From Oscillospiraceae bacterium (GTDB taxonomy: Bacteria > Bacillota > Clostridia > Oscillospirales > Oscillospiraceae), in NCBI GenBank assembly GCA_021202845.1, contig JAJQCF010000031.1, positions 146,248-210,247 on the forward strand: a stretch of DNA of 64,000 nucleotides. Reading direction: 5' to 3'. Below, in pieces: positions 30,903 through 41,703 of this stretch. Under the pieces are notes generated by a model. That model was given only the letters and a program-made list of their open reading frames with translations. It did no database searches and was not told the DNA's origin. Positions within the stretch are counted from its first letter, which is position 1, and each line of letters starts with the position of its first letter. Both the position numbers and the translations under genes were made by a program.

Positions 30903-32372
30903 ATGATGTACTACAGCACAAGAGACAAGAACACCGAAGTGAGCGCCGCGCAGGCCATAGCCGCCGGTCTGGCAGCCGACGGCGGACTTTTCGTCCCCGC
31001 GGACTTTCCCAAGCTCACATTGGGTGACATAGAGCAGCTGGCGGCGCTGGGCTACCGCGGCCGCGCCGCGCGCATTATGAAGCTGTTCCTTGACGAGTTC
31101 ACGGACTCGGAGCTTGCCGACTTCACTGCCGCCGCCTACAGCACCAACTATGACGACGACCGCTACGCCCCGCTGACCGCGGTGGGGGAGAACACCGGCT
31201 ACTTGGAGCTGTGGCACGGCCCAACCTGCGCTTTCAAGGACATGGCGCTGCAAATGCTGCCGCACCTGCTGACCGCGTCGCTGAAAAAGACGGGCGAGGA
31301 GCGCGGGGTCTGCATACTCGTCGCCACCTCCGGCGACACCGGCAAGGCCGCGCTGGAGGGCTTTAAGGACGTTGACGGCACATCTATTTTCGTTTTCTAC
31401 CCCAAGGACGGCGTTTCCGACATTCAGCGGCTGCAAATGGTGACGCAGGAGGGCAAAAATGTCGGCGTCTGCTCCGTAGAGGGCAACTTTGACGACGCGC
31501 AGACCGGCGTAAAAAAAATATTCGGCGACCGCGGGTTTGCCGAGGAGCTTAGCCGCCGCGGCTACTTCCTCTCGTCGGCCAACTCAATCAACTGGGGCCG
31601 CCTGCTGCCGCAGATTGTCTACTACTTCTCCGCCTACTGCGATGCGGTGAACGTGGGAAAAATTGCGCTCGGCGACGAGATAGTTTTCTGCGTGCCCACC
31701 GGCAACTTCGGCAATATTCTCGCCGGATGGTATGCCAAGCAGATGGGTCTGCCCGTAGGCCGCTTTGTCTGCGCCAGCAACGCCAACAACGTGCTGACGG
31801 ACTTCATCTCCACCGGCGTTTATGACAAAAACCGCCCGTTCCACACGACCATTTCGCCCTCTATGGATATTCTCGTCTCCAGCAATCTTGAGCGCCTGCT
31901 CTGCGCCCTCTGCGGGGATAAGCAGACAAAGGAGTATATGGAGAGTCTCAAGGCCGAGGGCAAGTACGAGGTCTCGGCGGCGACCAAGGCCGCGATAAAG
32001 GCGGACTTCGACTGCGGCTGCTGCGACGACGCGGAGACGAAGGCAGAGATAAAGCGCGTTTTTGACAGCACCGGCTACCTCATTGACACACATACAGCCG
32101 TGGCCTCCAAGGTACTCGGCGACTACCGCGCGCGCACGGGCGACAGCCGCTTTGCCGTGGTTGTCTCCACTGCCAGCCCCTTCAAGTTTGCTGCCGACGT
32201 GCTCTCCGCTCTGGGCGGCGAGGCGGCAGGCGACCCGCTCTCGGCGCTCTCCGCGCGAAGCGGCAGGCCGGTTCCCGCGCCGCTCGCCGGTCTGGAGGGG
32301 CGCAGGGTGCGCTTTGCCGAGGTTGCCGCGCCAGTGGACATGATAAAGGCCGTGGACGGCTTTCTTAAATAA
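30903..32372 (+). CDS. thrC: threonine synthase
   Basis: A 489-aa PLP enzyme that converts O-phosphohomoserine to threonine. The N terminus YYSTRDKNTEVSAAQAIAAGLAADGGLFVP is typical. The PLP lysine is in HGPTCAFKDMALQMLP near residue 110, and the phosphate-binding loop is in ATSGDTGKAALEGF. Length matches the long (fungal/Clostridia-type) class. The upstream ATG at 30876 is rejected because AGGAG sits 9 nt before 30903. The threonine aldolase gene follows after 11 bp. Confidence 0.95.
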   Translation: MMYYSTRDKNTEVSAAQAIAAGLAADGGLFVPADFPKLTLGDIEQLAALGYRGRAARIMKLFLDEFTDSELADFTAAAYSTNYDDDRYAPLTAVGENTGYLELWHGPTCAFKDMALQMLPHLLTASLKKTGEERGVCILVATSGDTGKAALEGFKDVDGTSIFVFYPKDGVSDIQRLQMVTQEGKNVGVCSVEGNFDDAQTGVKKIFGDRGFAEELSRRGYFLSSANSINWGRLLPQIVYYFSAYCDAVNVGKIALGDEIVFCVPTGNFGNILAGWYAKQMGLPVGRFVCASNANNVLTDFISTGVYDKNRPFHTTISPSMDILVSSNLERLLCALCGDKQTKEYMESLKAEGKYEVSAATKAAIKADFDCGCCDDAETKAEIKRVFDSTGYLIDTHTAVASKVLGDYRARTGDSRFAVVVSTASPFKFAADVLSALGGEAAGDPLSALSARSGRPVPAPLAGLEGRRVRFAEVAAPVDMIKAVDGFLK

Positions 32373-32383
32373 TTATCTTAACC

Positions 32384-33409
32384 ATGATTTCATTTGCCAA
32401 CGATTACGCGCAGGGCGCGCACCCCAAGGTGCTGCAGCGGCTTGCGGAGACTAACCTTGAGCCGCTGGCCGGCTACGGGGAGGACAAATACTGCGAGAGC
32501 ACCAAGAGCAAAATCCGCGCGCTCTGCGGCTGCCCCGACGCCGAGGTGGAGCTTTTGGTTGGCGGAACGCAGACAAACGCCGTTGTTATCTCCTCCATGC
32601 TGCGCAGCTGCGAGGGCGTTGTCGCCGCCGAGACCGGCCACGTCAGCTCCCACGAGGCGGGAGCCATAGAGTTCACGGGGCACAAGGTGCTGACGCTGCC
32701 GCAGCGTGAGGGCAAGCTGGCCGCGGACACGCTGAAAAAGTATTTGAGCGAGTTTTACGCCGACGAGAACCACGAGCACATGGTTTTCCCCGGCATGGTC
32801 TATATATCTCACCCCACGGAGTACGGCACGCTCTACAGCCGCGGCGAGCTGCGGGACTTAGCCCGCGTCTGCCGGACATATAATATGCCGCTCTATTTGG
32901 ACGGCGCGCGTCTGGGCTACGGACTGATGAGCCGCGGTACGGACGTGACGCTGCGCGATATTGCCGAGTGCTGCGACGTTTTTTACATCGGCGGCACAAA
33001 GGTCGGCGCGCTGTGCGGCGAAGCGGTTGTCTTTGCCGGCGGCAGCAAACCGAAGCATTTTATGACCATAGTCAAGCAGCGGGGCGCGCTGCTGGCCAAG
33101 GGGCGGCTGCTTGGCGTGCAGTTCGACGCGCTTTTCACTGACGGGCTATACTTTGAGCTCTCGCGCCACGCCATTGATATGGCGGAGCGCCTGAAGGAGC
33201 TTTTCCGCAGCCGCGGAGTGGAGTTTTTTATCGAGTCGCCCACAAACCAGCAGTTTGTTGTCCTTGAAAACAGCAAGCTGGACGCTCTGCGGCAGCGCGT
33301 GGCGGTCAGCGTCTGGCAGAAGCTGAACGGTACGCACACCGTGGTGCGCTTTGCCACGAGCTGGGCGACGACGGCGGAGGATATAGCGGCTCTGGCCGAG
33401 CTGCTGTAA
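32384..33409 (+). CDS. threonine aldolase family PLP enzyme
   Basis: A 341-aa fold-type I PLP enzyme of the beta-eliminating lyase/threonine aldolase family, which would cleave L-threonine (or allo-threonine) to glycine and acetaldehyde. Visible are DYAQGAHPKVLQRLAETN, GGTQTNAVVISSMLRSCEGVVAAETGHVSSHEAGA, the Asp of PLYLDGARLGYGL and the PLP lysine in FYIGGTKVGALCGE near residue 205. It follows threonine synthase, so synthesis and cleavage of threonine are encoded together, giving a route to glycine. Other aldolase substrates are possible. Confidence 0.88.
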   Translation: MISFANDYAQGAHPKVLQRLAETNLEPLAGYGEDKYCESTKSKIRALCGCPDAEVELLVGGTQTNAVVISSMLRSCEGVVAAETGHVSSHEAGAIEFTGHKVLTLPQREGKLAADTLKKYLSEFYADENHEHMVFPGMVYISHPTEYGTLYSRGELRDLARVCRTYNMPLYLDGARLGYGLMSRGTDVTLRDIAECCDVFYIGGTKVGALCGEAVVFAGGSKPKHFMTIVKQRGALLAKGRLLGVQFDALFTDGLYFELSRHAIDMAERLKELFRSRGVEFFIESPTNQQFVVLENSKLDALRQRVAVSVWQKLNGTHTVVRFATSWATTAEDIAALAELL

Positions 33410-33452
33410 AGGGCACGCTATGTACGGGGCGATTGGTCGCCCCGACGCTGCG

Positions 33453-33644
33453 TTAATAGGTGGCACAGTCGCTGCCCTTGGCGCAGAAGGTATCGCAGAA
33501 TGTTTCCGACTTGTTCATGGCGCTTTTGTTCTGCACCTTGATGTTGCTGGCCGTGCAGCGGCTGTCGCCGGTGTCGTTATACTTGCAGTTTTTCACGTCG
33601 CAGGCGACGCCCTTTACGCATCCGCAGCCGTTATTGTTGCCCAT
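33453..33644 (-). CDS. DUF1540 cysteine-rich small protein
   Basis: A 63-aa protein with nine cysteines spaced as in DUF1540 (CGCVKGVACDVKNCKYND near the start, then ETFCDTFCAKGSDC). Such proteins probably bind a metal ion; function is unknown and they are frequent in Clostridia, sometimes in spores. ATG 33644 is preceded by GGAGGA; longer upstream starts lack a ribosome site. It is convergent with the threonine aldolase gene and divergent from the phosphoesterase gene. Confidence 0.85.
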   Translation of the reverse strand: MGNNNGCGCVKGVACDVKNCKYNDTGDSRCTASNIKVQNKSAMNKSETFCDTFCAKGSDCATY

Positions 33645-33755
33645 TGTTATTTTCCTCCGGCAGATGATTTCCGAGACGCGCTCGGTAAGACTATTATCTG
33701 CCGAGGCTTCGCGTTTATACATTATTGATTGTTATTGATTATTGCGGGAGAGAGT

Positions 33756-34445
33756 ATGTCACTGTACGCTATCGGCGATTTGCACCTTTCCTTCGGCTCG
33801 GATAAGAACATGGACGTGTTCGGCGGGCGCTGGGAAAACTATGTCGAAAAAATTCAAGAGGGCTTTGCCGAGCTGACGCCGCAGGACACCACGGTTCTCT
33901 GCGGGGATTTGAGCTGGGGCATGGATTTTGACAGCTCCAAGGAGGACTTTTTGTTCATCCACCGTCTGCCGGGCAAAAAAATTATCCTCAAGGGCAACCA
34001 CGACTATTGGTGGTGTACCGCTGCCAAGGCGTACTCGTTCTTTGCGGAAAACGGCATCGACAGCATTGATATTCTGCACAATAACTGCCAATTTTACGGA
34101 GACTTCGCCATATGCGGCACTCGCGGCTGGTTCTACGAAGAGGAGCGCGGGGAGCCTAACGACAAAAAGGTGTTAGCGCGCGAAATTATGCGCCTTGAAA
34201 CAAGCCTCAAGGCGGCGGGGGAGAGGGAAAAGCTCTGCTTTCTGCACTACCCGCCGAAAACCAAGCTCTATGAGTGCGCGGAGATAACGGATATGCTCTC
34301 ACGCTACGGCGTTAAATTATGCTGCTGCGGCCATCTGCACGGCTATGCCTGCGCCGCGGCCTTCACCGGCGAGCACAAGGGCGTGGGCTACCGCCTTGTC
34401 TCCGCGGATTACTTAAACTTCAAACCGTTAAAGCTGATAGATTAG
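33756..34445 (+). CDS. calcineurin-like metallophosphoesterase
   Basis: A 229-aa dinuclear metal phosphoesterase. All the family blocks are present: [10 protein letters not shown] (residues 5-14), [19 protein letters not shown] with the catalytic His, LHYPPK, and CCGHLHGYA. There is no signal peptide, so it is cytosolic. The substrate is not predictable; relatives act on nucleotides, proteins or nucleic acids. ATG 33756 follows GGGAGAG. uvrA starts 17 bp downstream. Confidence 0.9.
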   Translation: MSLYAIGDLHLSFGSDKNMDVFGGRWENYVEKIQEGFAELTPQDTTVLCGDLSWGMDFDSSKEDFLFIHRLPGKKIILKGNHDYWWCTAAKAYSFFAENGIDSIDILHNNCQFYGDFAICGTRGWFYEEERGEPNDKKVLAREIMRLETSLKAAGEREKLCFLHYPPKTKLYECAEITDMLSRYGVKLCCCGHLHGYACAAAFTGEHKGVGYRLVSADYLNFKPLKLID

Positions 34446-34462
34446 GGAGGACCCTGTACAAT

Positions 34463-37294
34463 ATGCGCGACAGTATTTTTATCAAGGGCGCACGAGAAAA
34501 TAACCTGAAAAATATAGATGTGGAGATACCGCGCAACGCGCTTGTCGTGCTCACCGGCCTTTCCGGCAGCGGCAAGTCCAGCCTCGCCTTCGACACCATT
34601 TATGCCGAAGGGCAGCGCCGCTATGTGGAAAGTCTCTCGTCCTACGCCAGAATGTTCTTGGGGCAGATGGACAAGCCCGACGTTGACTATATAGAGGGGC
34701 TGTCGCCCGCTATTTCCATAGACCAGAAAACCACCAGCCGCAACCCGCGCTCCACAGTGGGTACGGTGACGGAGATTTATGACTACCTGCGTCTGCTCTG
34801 GGCGCGCATCGGCATACCCCACTGCCCAAAGTGCGGGCGCGAGATACAGCGGCAGACCGTTGACCAGATTGTTGACCGCATATTCGAGCTGGGCGAGGGC
34901 GCGAAAATTCAGCTTTTGGCGCCGGTTGTGCGCGCGCGCAAGGGCGAGCACGCCAAGGTGCTGGAAGACGCGCGGCGCAGCGGCTATGTGCGTGTGCGCG
35001 TAGATGGCAGCATTTATGACCTCAGCGAGGAAATTGAGCTGAACAAGAATAAGAAGCACACTATTGAGGTTGTCGTTGACAGACTTGCTGTCAAGGCCGA
35101 GAACCGCCGCAGGATTGCCGACTCCGTTGAATCCGCCTCCGCCCTCAGCGGGGGACTGGTGGCTGTCGCGGACGCGAACGGCGAAAACGAAAAGCTCTAC
35201 TCCCAGTCCTTTGCCTGTCCCGACTGCGGCGTTTCCATAGAGGAACTGACGCCGCGCGCCTTTTCCTTCAATAACCCTTACGGCGCCTGCCCCGTCTGCT
35301 CGGGTCTCGGCGTACAGATGAGAGCCGACCCAGAGCTTGTTATCCCCAACCGCTCGCTGTCTATCTCCGAGGGCGCTGTAAGCGTCTCCGGCTGGAGCAA
35401 CGCCCGCAGTGACACCATTGCCCGTATGTACTACACGGCTTTGGCGGAAAAATACTCGTTCAGCCTCGACACCCCCGTTTGCGATTTGCCGGAGAGCGTC
35501 ATCAATGTTCTGCTCTACGGCACGGGCGGGGAGAAATTAGACCTGAAATATGAGCGCAAGACCGGCCACGGTGTGCTCTCGCAGCCCTTTGAGGGCATTT
35601 TGACAAACATCGAGCGCCGCTGCCGCGAGACGCAGAGCCAAGGCTCGCGCACGGAGCTGGAGCAGTATATGAGCGAAATCCCCTGTCCCGAATGCCGCGG
35701 ACGCCGCCTCAAGCGCGAGGCGCTGGCCGTGACCGTGGGCGGCATGGGCATATCGGAATTTACCGACCTCTCCGTCACGGACGGCCTGCGCTTTATCAAG
35801 GAGCTGAACCTGACGCCGCGCGAGAGGCTCATAGCGGCACAGATTATCAAGGAAATCAGCTCACGCATGGAGTTTTTGCAGAGCGTGGGGCTGCAATATC
35901 TCACGCTCTCGCGCTCCAGCGGCACGCTCTCCGGCGGCGAGAGCCAGCGCATACGCCTTGCCACGCAGATAGGCTCCAGCTTAATGGGCGTGCTGTATAT
36001 ATTAGACGAGCCCTCAATCGGCCTGCACCAGCGCGACAACGCCAAGCTGCTGGCTACGCTGAAAAATTTGCGCGACCTCGGCAACACGCTGATAGTTGTC
36101 GAACACGACGAGGAGACAATGCGCGCCGCCGACCACATTGTGGACATCGGCCCCGGCGCGGGCGTACACGGCGGAGAATTGGTGGCGCAGGGCACGGTGG
36201 AGGACATCTGCGCCTGCCCGCGCTCGATTACGGGACAGTACCTCAGCGGCAAGCGCCGTGTGCCCGTTCCCACAGAGCGGCGGCGCGGCAGCGGCAAGTG
36301 CCTGACTATCCGCGGCGCGAGGGAAAATAACCTGAAAAACATCACGGTAGAAATTCCCCTCGGCGTTTTCACCTGCGTCACGGGCGTTTCCGGCAGCGGC
36401 AAGTCCAGCCTTATAAACGAGATATTTTACAAAACGCTCGCCTCTCGCCTCAACCGCGCCAAAACAAGACCGGGAAAGTGCGACGGCGTGGACGGTCTGG
36501 AGAACGTGGACAAGATTATCGCCATAGACCAAGCGCCCATAGGCCGCACGCCGCGCTCCAATCCCGCGACATACACGGGAGTTTTCACGGATATACGCGA
36601 GCTGTTTGCCACAACTCAGGACGCGCGCATAAGAGGCTACGGAGCGGAACGCTTTTCCTTCAACGTGCGCGGTGGCCGCTGCGAGGCCTGCTCCGGCGAC
36701 GGACTTGTCAAGGTGGAGATGCACTTTTTGGCCGACGTCTACGTCCCCTGCGACGTGTGCAAGGGCCGCCGTTACAACCGCGAGACGCTTGAGGTGCGCT
36801 ACAAGGGCAAGAACATTGCCGAGGTGCTGGACATGACCGTGGAAGAGGGCGTGGACTTCTTCCAGAACCAGAAGAAAATACGCGACAGGCTCATCACTCT
36901 GCGCGATGTCGGTTTGGGCTATATCCGCCTCGGCCAGCCCTCGACAACTCTCTCCGGCGGCGAGGCACAGCGCGTCAAGCTGGCGACGGAGCTTTCCAAG
37001 CGCAGCACCGGCAGAACGGTTTATGTGCTCGACGAGCCGACGACCGGTCTGCACGTCGCCGACGTTCACCGCCTTATAGACGTTTTGCAGCTGCTGGTGG
37101 ATGCGGGCAACACGGTTGTGGTGATTGAGCACAACTTGGATGTTATAAAATGCGCCGACCACATAATAGACCTTGGACCCGACGGCGGCGACGGCGGGGG
37201 AGAGCTGATATTCGCCGGAACGCCGGAGGACTGCGCCAAGTTCCCCCGCAGCGCGACGGGCAAATATCTCAAGCAGTATTTGAACTGTGAATAA
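34463..37294 (+). CDS. uvrA: excinuclease ABC subunit A
   Basis: A 943-aa ATPase that recognises bulky DNA damage with UvrB. Two ABC units are visible, with Walker [10 protein letters not shown] near residue 32 and [13 protein letters not shown] in the second half, and two signature motifs ([10 protein letters not shown] and [13 protein letters not shown]). Zinc modules include CPKCGRE, CPDCGVS...CPVCSGLG and CEACSGDG...CDVCKGRRY. The ribosome site GGGAGG at 34445-34450 supports ATG 34463; upstream in-frame codons lie inside the previous gene. The partner uvrB is not in this window. Confidence 0.97.
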   Translation: MRDSIFIKGARENNLKNIDVEIPRNALVVLTGLSGSGKSSLAFDTIYAEGQRRYVESLSSYARMFLGQMDKPDVDYIEGLSPAISIDQKTTSRNPRSTVGTVTEIYDYLRLLWARIGIPHCPKCGREIQRQTVDQIVDRIFELGEGAKIQLLAPVVRARKGEHAKVLEDARRSGYVRVRVDGSIYDLSEEIELNKNKKHTIEVVVDRLAVKAENRRRIADSVESASALSGGLVAVADANGENEKLYSQSFACPDCGVSIEELTPRAFSFNNPYGACPVCSGLGVQMRADPELVIPNRSLSISEGAVSVSGWSNARSDTIARMYYTALAEKYSFSLDTPVCDLPESVINVLLYGTGGEKLDLKYERKTGHGVLSQPFEGILTNIERRCRETQSQGSRTELEQYMSEIPCPECRGRRLKREALAVTVGGMGISEFTDLSVTDGLRFIKELNLTPRERLIAAQIIKEISSRMEFLQSVGLQYLTLSRSSGTLSGGESQRIRLATQIGSSLMGVLYILDEPSIGLHQRDNAKLLATLKNLRDLGNTLIVVEHDEETMRAADHIVDIGPGAGVHGGELVAQGTVEDICACPRSITGQYLSGKRRVPVPTERRRGSGKCLTIRGARENNLKNITVEIPLGVFTCVTGVSGSGKSSLINEIFYKTLASRLNRAKTRPGKCDGVDGLENVDKIIAIDQAPIGRTPRSNPATYTGVFTDIRELFATTQDARIRGYGAERFSFNVRGGRCEACSGDGLVKVEMHFLADVYVPCDVCKGRRYNRETLEVRYKGKNIAEVLDMTVEEGVDFFQNQKKIRDRLITLRDVGLGYIRLGQPSTTLSGGEAQRVKLATELSKRSTGRTVYVLDEPTTGLHVADVHRLIDVLQLLVDAGNTVVVIEHNLDVIKCADHIIDLGPDGGDGGGELIFAGTPEDCAKFPRSATGKYLKQYLNCE

Positions 37295-37340
37295 CCTAAC
37301 TTGAGCCTGCGGCATAAAATGCTGTAGGAGGTTGCAGAGC

Positions 37341-37652
37341 ATGATTTGGCCTTTTGTTTTGGCACTCAGCGTATCCGCTCTGGCGGCGGTCGGCATATGG
37401 CTGGCACGCGGCCGGCTCCTGCTGCCGGTGCGGAGCGGAACGGGAGAGAAAATCAGCGTTGTCGTCAGCGTCACCGGCTCCGCGCCGGAGCTGGAAAACA
37501 CAGTGCGCGGTCTGCTTTGGCTGCGCGGCAACGGCACGCTGCGGGCGGAAATAGTGGTGCGCGACTGCGGAATGGACAGCGCCGCCAAGTCCGCGGCGGA
37601 GATAATGGCGCGCAGCGGAAAAATCAGCCTTATTCCCGCAAAGCGGCGCTGA
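37341..37652 (+). CDS. small membrane-anchored hypothetical protein
   Basis: A 103-aa protein with one N-terminal membrane helix (MIWPFVLALSVSALAAVGIW, residues 1-20) and a short cytosolic part. KISVVVSVTGSAPELENTVR followed by LLWLRGNGTLRAEIVVRDCGMD looks like the first strand-helix-strand of a family 2 glycosyltransferase, but no catalytic DxD follows, so enzyme activity is unlikely. ATG 37341 has AGGAGG 9 nt upstream; TTG 37332 is also in frame. It sits between uvrA and recD2. Confidence 0.65.
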   Translation: MIWPFVLALSVSALAAVGIWLARGRLLLPVRSGTGEKISVVVSVTGSAPELENTVRGLLWLRGNGTLRAEIVVRDCGMDSAAKSAAEIMARSGKISLIPAKRR

Positions 37653-37695
37653 ACGGGAAATTATACACCGAAGGAGAGGGGGCGGAGCAAGAAAA

Positions 37696-39915
37696 ATGGA
37701 CGCGAGAGAGCTTTTGCAGCTTAACTGCACTGTGACCGGCGTAATATTTTTTAACGAAGAAAACGGCTACACCGTGCTCCGCGCCGAGACGGACGACGGC
37801 GAGGAAGTCACCGTCACCGGCTGTCTGCCCTACGCCGCCCCGGGCGAGCAGCTGGCTCTAAGCGGAACTTGGGGGCACCACTCCTCTTACGGAAAGCAGT
37901 TTCAGGCCGAGTACGCCAACCGCCGTATGCCGGAGGGCGCGGAGGCCATTTATCAGTACCTCGCTGGTCGCGTGATAAAGGGCGTAGGCCCCGCCACCGC
38001 TTCGCTGCTCGTTACCCGCTTCGGCGCTGACACGCTCGACGTTATCGAAAACCACCCCGAAAAGCTCGTCGGCATACGCGGCATGAGCATGAAAAAAGCC
38101 GTGCAGATGAGCGAGGAGCTGAAAAAGCAGGTCAACCTGCGCTATTTAATGGAGTTTCTCAGCGCGCACGGCATTAAGCCGAGCCACGCAATGCGCCTTT
38201 ACGCTTGGCGCGGGGAGCAGGCGCTGGAGGCCGTGCGCCAAAATCCTTACATACTATGCCAGCCGCAGATTGGCGGGCAGTTCGCCGAGGCCGACGCGCT
38301 GGCGCTGGCTCTGGACTACGACGGCGACAGCCCCGAGCGCATCTGCGCCGCCATAATATTCGAGCTGCGGCACAACACCGGCAACGGCCACGTGTTCATA
38401 CCGCGCGACAAGCTCGTCGCGGCCACGGCGCAGCTCATCTCGCTGGAGCCCGAGGCGATAGTGGAGGGACTGCAGGCGTTGCTGGACAGCGGCGAGGTGA
38501 TAATGGACGAAGCGGCGGGGCTGCAGTGCTGCTATTTGGAGGATATGCACCGCGCGGAGGACTACACCGCCACCCGTCTGCTGGAGATGAGCGCTCTCAA
38601 AGCGCCGCTCAGCGTGGACACCGACGCCGTCATTGCCGAGATTGAGCACGAAATGCGGCTGTGCTACGCGCCCATGCAGCGCAGGACGCTGGAAATGGCG
38701 GCGGAGTACCGCGTACTGGTGATAACAGGCGGCCCCGGCACGGGCAAGACAACCGTTGTGCGCGCTATAATCGCTATGTATGAAAAGTTAGGGCTGCGCG
38801 TGCAGCTCGCCGCGCCCACCGGCAGGGCGGCCAAGCGCATGACGGAGCTGACAGGCGTGGAGGCCGCCACCATTCACCGTCTGCTGGAGGCACAGCGCAC
38901 GGAGGACGGGCAGCGCACACGCTTTGCGCGCGGGGAGGATAACCCGCTCAAGTGCGGCGCGCTCATTATGGACGAGTCGTCTATGGTTGACATAACGCTT
39001 ATGCACGCGCTGCTCTGCGCGCTGCCGCGCACTTGCCGCCTTGTCATGGTAGGCGACGCCGACCAGCTCCCGAGCGTGGGGGCGGGGAACGTGTTTGCGG
39101 ACATAATACGCTCGAACGTAATACCCGTCGTGCGCCTTGTGGATATTTTCCGCCAGAACGGCGACAGCAGAATTGTGCTCAACGCGCACAAGATTAACGA
39201 GGGCGTTTACCCCGACTTCACGGAGAACAAGGGCGACTTCTTTTTCCTGCGCCGTACAAGGCAGGAGCAGGCGGCGGCCACCGCCGTGGAGCTCTGCGCG
39301 CGGCGGCTGCCGAACAACATGGGCATACCGGCTGCGGAAATTCAGGTGCTTACACCCACACGGCGCGGCGAGTGCGGCTCTATCGAGCTGAACAAGCTGC
39401 TGCAAAACGCGCTCAATCCGGCGGCGGAGGGCAAAAAAGAAAAAAATTTTGCCTCCGTAACCTTCAGAGTCGGCGACAGGGTGATGCAAATTCGCAATAA
39501 TTATGATATACTCTGGGAGACGGCAGATAAATCAACCGCCGGAGCGGGCGCTTACAACGGCGACATCGGCTACATAACGGACATCGACGCCAACCGCGAG
39601 ACGCTGACCGTCAACTTTGACGGCCGCCTGACGGTGTACGACTTCGAGCAGCTGGGCGAGCTGGAGCACGCTTGGGCGATGACTGTCCACAAGAGCCAAG
39701 GCAGCGAGTACCGCGCCGTAGTAATCTGCCTCTGTGGAGGTCCGCCGCAGCTGCTGTACCGCGGCGTGCTGTACACGGCGGTCACCCGCGCGCGCGAGCT
39801 GCTGGTTATAACGGGCGACGACGCCACGGCGCGGCGCATGATAGACGACTACCGCCAGACAAGGCGCTACAGCGGGCTGCGCTGGCGTCTTGCCGACGGC
39901 GCGCTGAAAAGATAA
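37696..39915 (+). CDS. recD2: RecD2-type ATP-dependent DNA helicase
   Basis: A 739-aa SF1B 5'-3' helicase. The N-terminal OB-like part (GVIFFNEENGYTVLRAETDDG) and HhH region (VIKGVGPATASLLVTRFGADTLDVIE) mark RecD2 rather than RecD of RecBCD. Walker A is GGPGTGKTTVVRAI near residue 347, Walker B LIMDESSMVD, motif III GDADQLPSVGAG, and motif VI-like AVTRARELLVITG. The UvrD_C_2 segment HAWAMTVHKSQGSEY is near the C terminus. RecD2 acts in repair and replication-stress tolerance. comF follows 21 bp later. Confidence 0.95.
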   Translation: MDARELLQLNCTVTGVIFFNEENGYTVLRAETDDGEEVTVTGCLPYAAPGEQLALSGTWGHHSSYGKQFQAEYANRRMPEGAEAIYQYLAGRVIKGVGPATASLLVTRFGADTLDVIENHPEKLVGIRGMSMKKAVQMSEELKKQVNLRYLMEFLSAHGIKPSHAMRLYAWRGEQALEAVRQNPYILCQPQIGGQFAEADALALALDYDGDSPERICAAIIFELRHNTGNGHVFIPRDKLVAATAQLISLEPEAIVEGLQALLDSGEVIMDEAAGLQCCYLEDMHRAEDYTATRLLEMSALKAPLSVDTDAVIAEIEHEMRLCYAPMQRRTLEMAAEYRVLVITGGPGTGKTTVVRAIIAMYEKLGLRVQLAAPTGRAAKRMTELTGVEAATIHRLLEAQRTEDGQRTRFARGEDNPLKCGALIMDESSMVDITLMHALLCALPRTCRLVMVGDADQLPSVGAGNVFADIIRSNVIPVVRLVDIFRQNGDSRIVLNAHKINEGVYPDFTENKGDFFFLRRTRQEQAAATAVELCARRLPNNMGIPAAEIQVLTPTRRGECGSIELNKLLQNALNPAAEGKKEKNFASVTFRVGDRVMQIRNNYDILWETADKSTAGAGAYNGDIGYITDIDANRETLTVNFDGRLTVYDFEQLGELEHAWAMTVHKSQGSEYRAVVICLCGGPPQLLYRGVLYTAVTRARELLVITGDDATARRMIDDYRQTRRYSGLRWRLADGALKR

Positions 39916-39936
39916 AAATTTCGGGAGGTCTCGGAC

Positions 39937-40590
39937 ATGGGTATTCTCAACAGCTCACTCAACATTCTGTTCACTCCTAAGTGCGTGTTCTGCCGCAAGC
40001 CGCTGCGGGACGACAAAACGGGAGTTTGCCCCGCGTGCAGCGGCTCTCTGCCGCGCACGTTCGACGGCGGACACATGAAAACGGAGCAGATATCCGACTG
40101 CGTAGCCCCGTTTTACTACGAAGGCGTGGTGCGCGACTCGCTTCTGCGTTATAAGTTCAAAAACTGCACAGGCTATTCCAAGACCTACGGCGCGTTTTTG
40201 GCGGAGTGCATCCGCGAAAATCTTTACGGAAAATACGACTTCATAAGCTGGGTGCCGCTGAGCGGGCGCGATTACAAAGAGCGCGGCTACGACCAAGCGA
40301 TGCTGCTGGCAATGGCCACGGCGCTGGAGCTTGACGATGTAGCTGTTGCTACGCTGGAAAAGCCGCGCAACGTGGCGCGCCAGTCCAGCCTGAACAGCGC
40401 GGAAAAGCGGCGGGAGAATATCCACGGCGCGTACACAGTGCCGGACGAGGAGCTTGTGCGCGGCAAGCGGATTTTGCTCATTGACGACATTGTAACCACC
40501 GGCTCTACACTCTCCGAGTGCGCCAGAATGCTGCGCCGCGCCGGAGCGGAGGACGTGCTCTGCGCCGCCGTCGCGCGGGCGAAGGAATAA
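39937..40590 (+). CDS. ComF family phosphoribosyltransferase-like protein
   Basis: A 217-aa ComF protein. The N-terminal zinc-ribbon (CVFCRKPL...GVCPACSGSLP) is followed by a PRTase fold with the PRPP-loop motif ILLIDDIVTTGSTLSECARML near residue 175. ComF proteins are linked to DNA uptake and repair (PriA interaction) in other bacteria. The arrangement after recD2 and before an MreB-like gene is typical of Clostridia. Purine salvage is an alternative reading of the PRTase motif but unlikely with the zinc ribbon. Confidence 0.9.
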   Translation: MGILNSSLNILFTPKCVFCRKPLRDDKTGVCPACSGSLPRTFDGGHMKTEQISDCVAPFYYEGVVRDSLLRYKFKNCTGYSKTYGAFLAECIRENLYGKYDFISWVPLSGRDYKERGYDQAMLLAMATALELDDVAVATLEKPRNVARQSSLNSAEKRRENIHGAYTVPDEELVRGKRILLIDDIVTTGSTLSECARMLRRAGAEDVLCAAVARAKE

Positions 40591-40652
40591 ACGGCAAACG
40601 GCGGAGTATAAGCGGTAAATTATCGGGCGAAAATCTTTTTGAGGTGACGAGT

Positions 40653-41681
40653 ATGCTTCTTTTTGAAAGAGATATTGCAATAGATTTGGGCACCAGCATG
40701 ACGCTTGTCTATGTGCGCGGCAAGGGTATCGCGCTGCGCGAGCCGACCGTTGTGGCGGTGGACAGGCAAAGCGGCAGGATGCTCTCCTGCGGCGAGGACG
40801 CGGAAAAAATGCTGGGGCGCACTCCGGCGGACATCGCGGCCATACACCCTATCAGCGCCGGCGTCATTTCCGACTATGACCTCACAAGCCGCTTTTTGCA
40901 GAGCCTCATTTCCCGCGTGACCTCGTTCAGCTTCTTCAAGCCGCGGGTCATTGTCTGCGTGCCCAGCAGCATAACGGGCGTGGAGGAGCGCGCCATCATC
41001 GACGCTGCCATAGAGGCCGGAGCGCGTAAGGTCTACCAGCTGGAGACCGCCGTTGCCGTGGCGACGGGCGCGGGCATAGACATCTCCAAGCCGGACGGAC
41101 ATATGGTTATCGACATCGGCGGCGGCACGACGGAGATTGCCGTTGTCACGCTGGGCGGCGTGGCCGAGTGCGAGTCGATTAAGACCGCCGGCGGCGCTTT
41201 TGACGAGGCCATAGTGCGTTTTGTCCGCCGCAAACACAACCTGCTTATCGGTCTGCGCACGGCGGAGGAGCTGAAAATGAACATAGGCTCGGTGTACCCG
41301 CGCAAGGAGGCCTCGTCGCAGACGGTAAAAGGGCGCTGCCTGCTGACGGGACTGCCGCGGAGCGTAACCGTCACCTCCGACGACATGATAGAGGCGCTGC
41401 AGGAGCCGACGGAACGCCTGCTGGACGCTATACACCTCGTCTTGGAGCGCACGCCGCCGGAGTTAGTGGCCGACCTCTCGATGAACGGCATAGTCATGTC
41501 GGGCGGCGGCAGCCGCATATGGGGCTTGGACAAGCTCATAACCAGCCGCACGGGCATTGAGGCCGTGGTTGTGGACGACCCGATTGCCTGCGCCGCCTAC
41601 GGAGCGGGAAAAATGCTGCGCCAGCTCGCCTCAATGCCGGAGGGCATGATAAACTTAGCGCGCCGCAGACAGCTCAAGTGA
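40653..41681 (+). CDS. MreB/Mbl-like rod-shape actin homologue
   Basis: A 342-aa bacterial actin that forms membrane-associated filaments guiding cell-wall synthesis. The phosphate-1 loop IAIDLGTSMTLVYVRGKG is at residues 8-25, the phosphate-2 loop VIDIGGGTTEIAVVTLGG near residue 155, and MSGGGSRIWGLDKLI is the adenosine motif. ATG 40653 with GAGGTGA upstream gives the normal length. It is not next to mreC/mreD, so it is probably a paralogue such as Mbl or MreBH. Confidence 0.93.
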   Translation: MLLFERDIAIDLGTSMTLVYVRGKGIALREPTVVAVDRQSGRMLSCGEDAEKMLGRTPADIAAIHPISAGVISDYDLTSRFLQSLISRVTSFSFFKPRVIVCVPSSITGVEERAIIDAAIEAGARKVYQLETAVAVATGAGIDISKPDGHMVIDIGGGTTEIAVVTLGGVAECESIKTAGGAFDEAIVRFVRRKHNLLIGLRTAEELKMNIGSVYPRKEASSQTVKGRCLLTGLPRSVTVTSDDMIEALQEPTERLLDAIHLVLERTPPELVADLSMNGIVMSGGGSRIWGLDKLITSRTGIEAVVVDDPIACAAYGAGKMLRQLASMPEGMINLARRRQLK

Positions 41682-41703
41682 ATCGCTTTAAGCAGTATTT
41701 AAG

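Noticed and set aside
36014..37588. 524-codon open frame on the minus strand opposite uvrA.
   Set aside because: It runs through the conserved ABC and zinc modules of uvrA on the other strand and has the low-complexity Ala/Arg/Val composition of a shadow frame.
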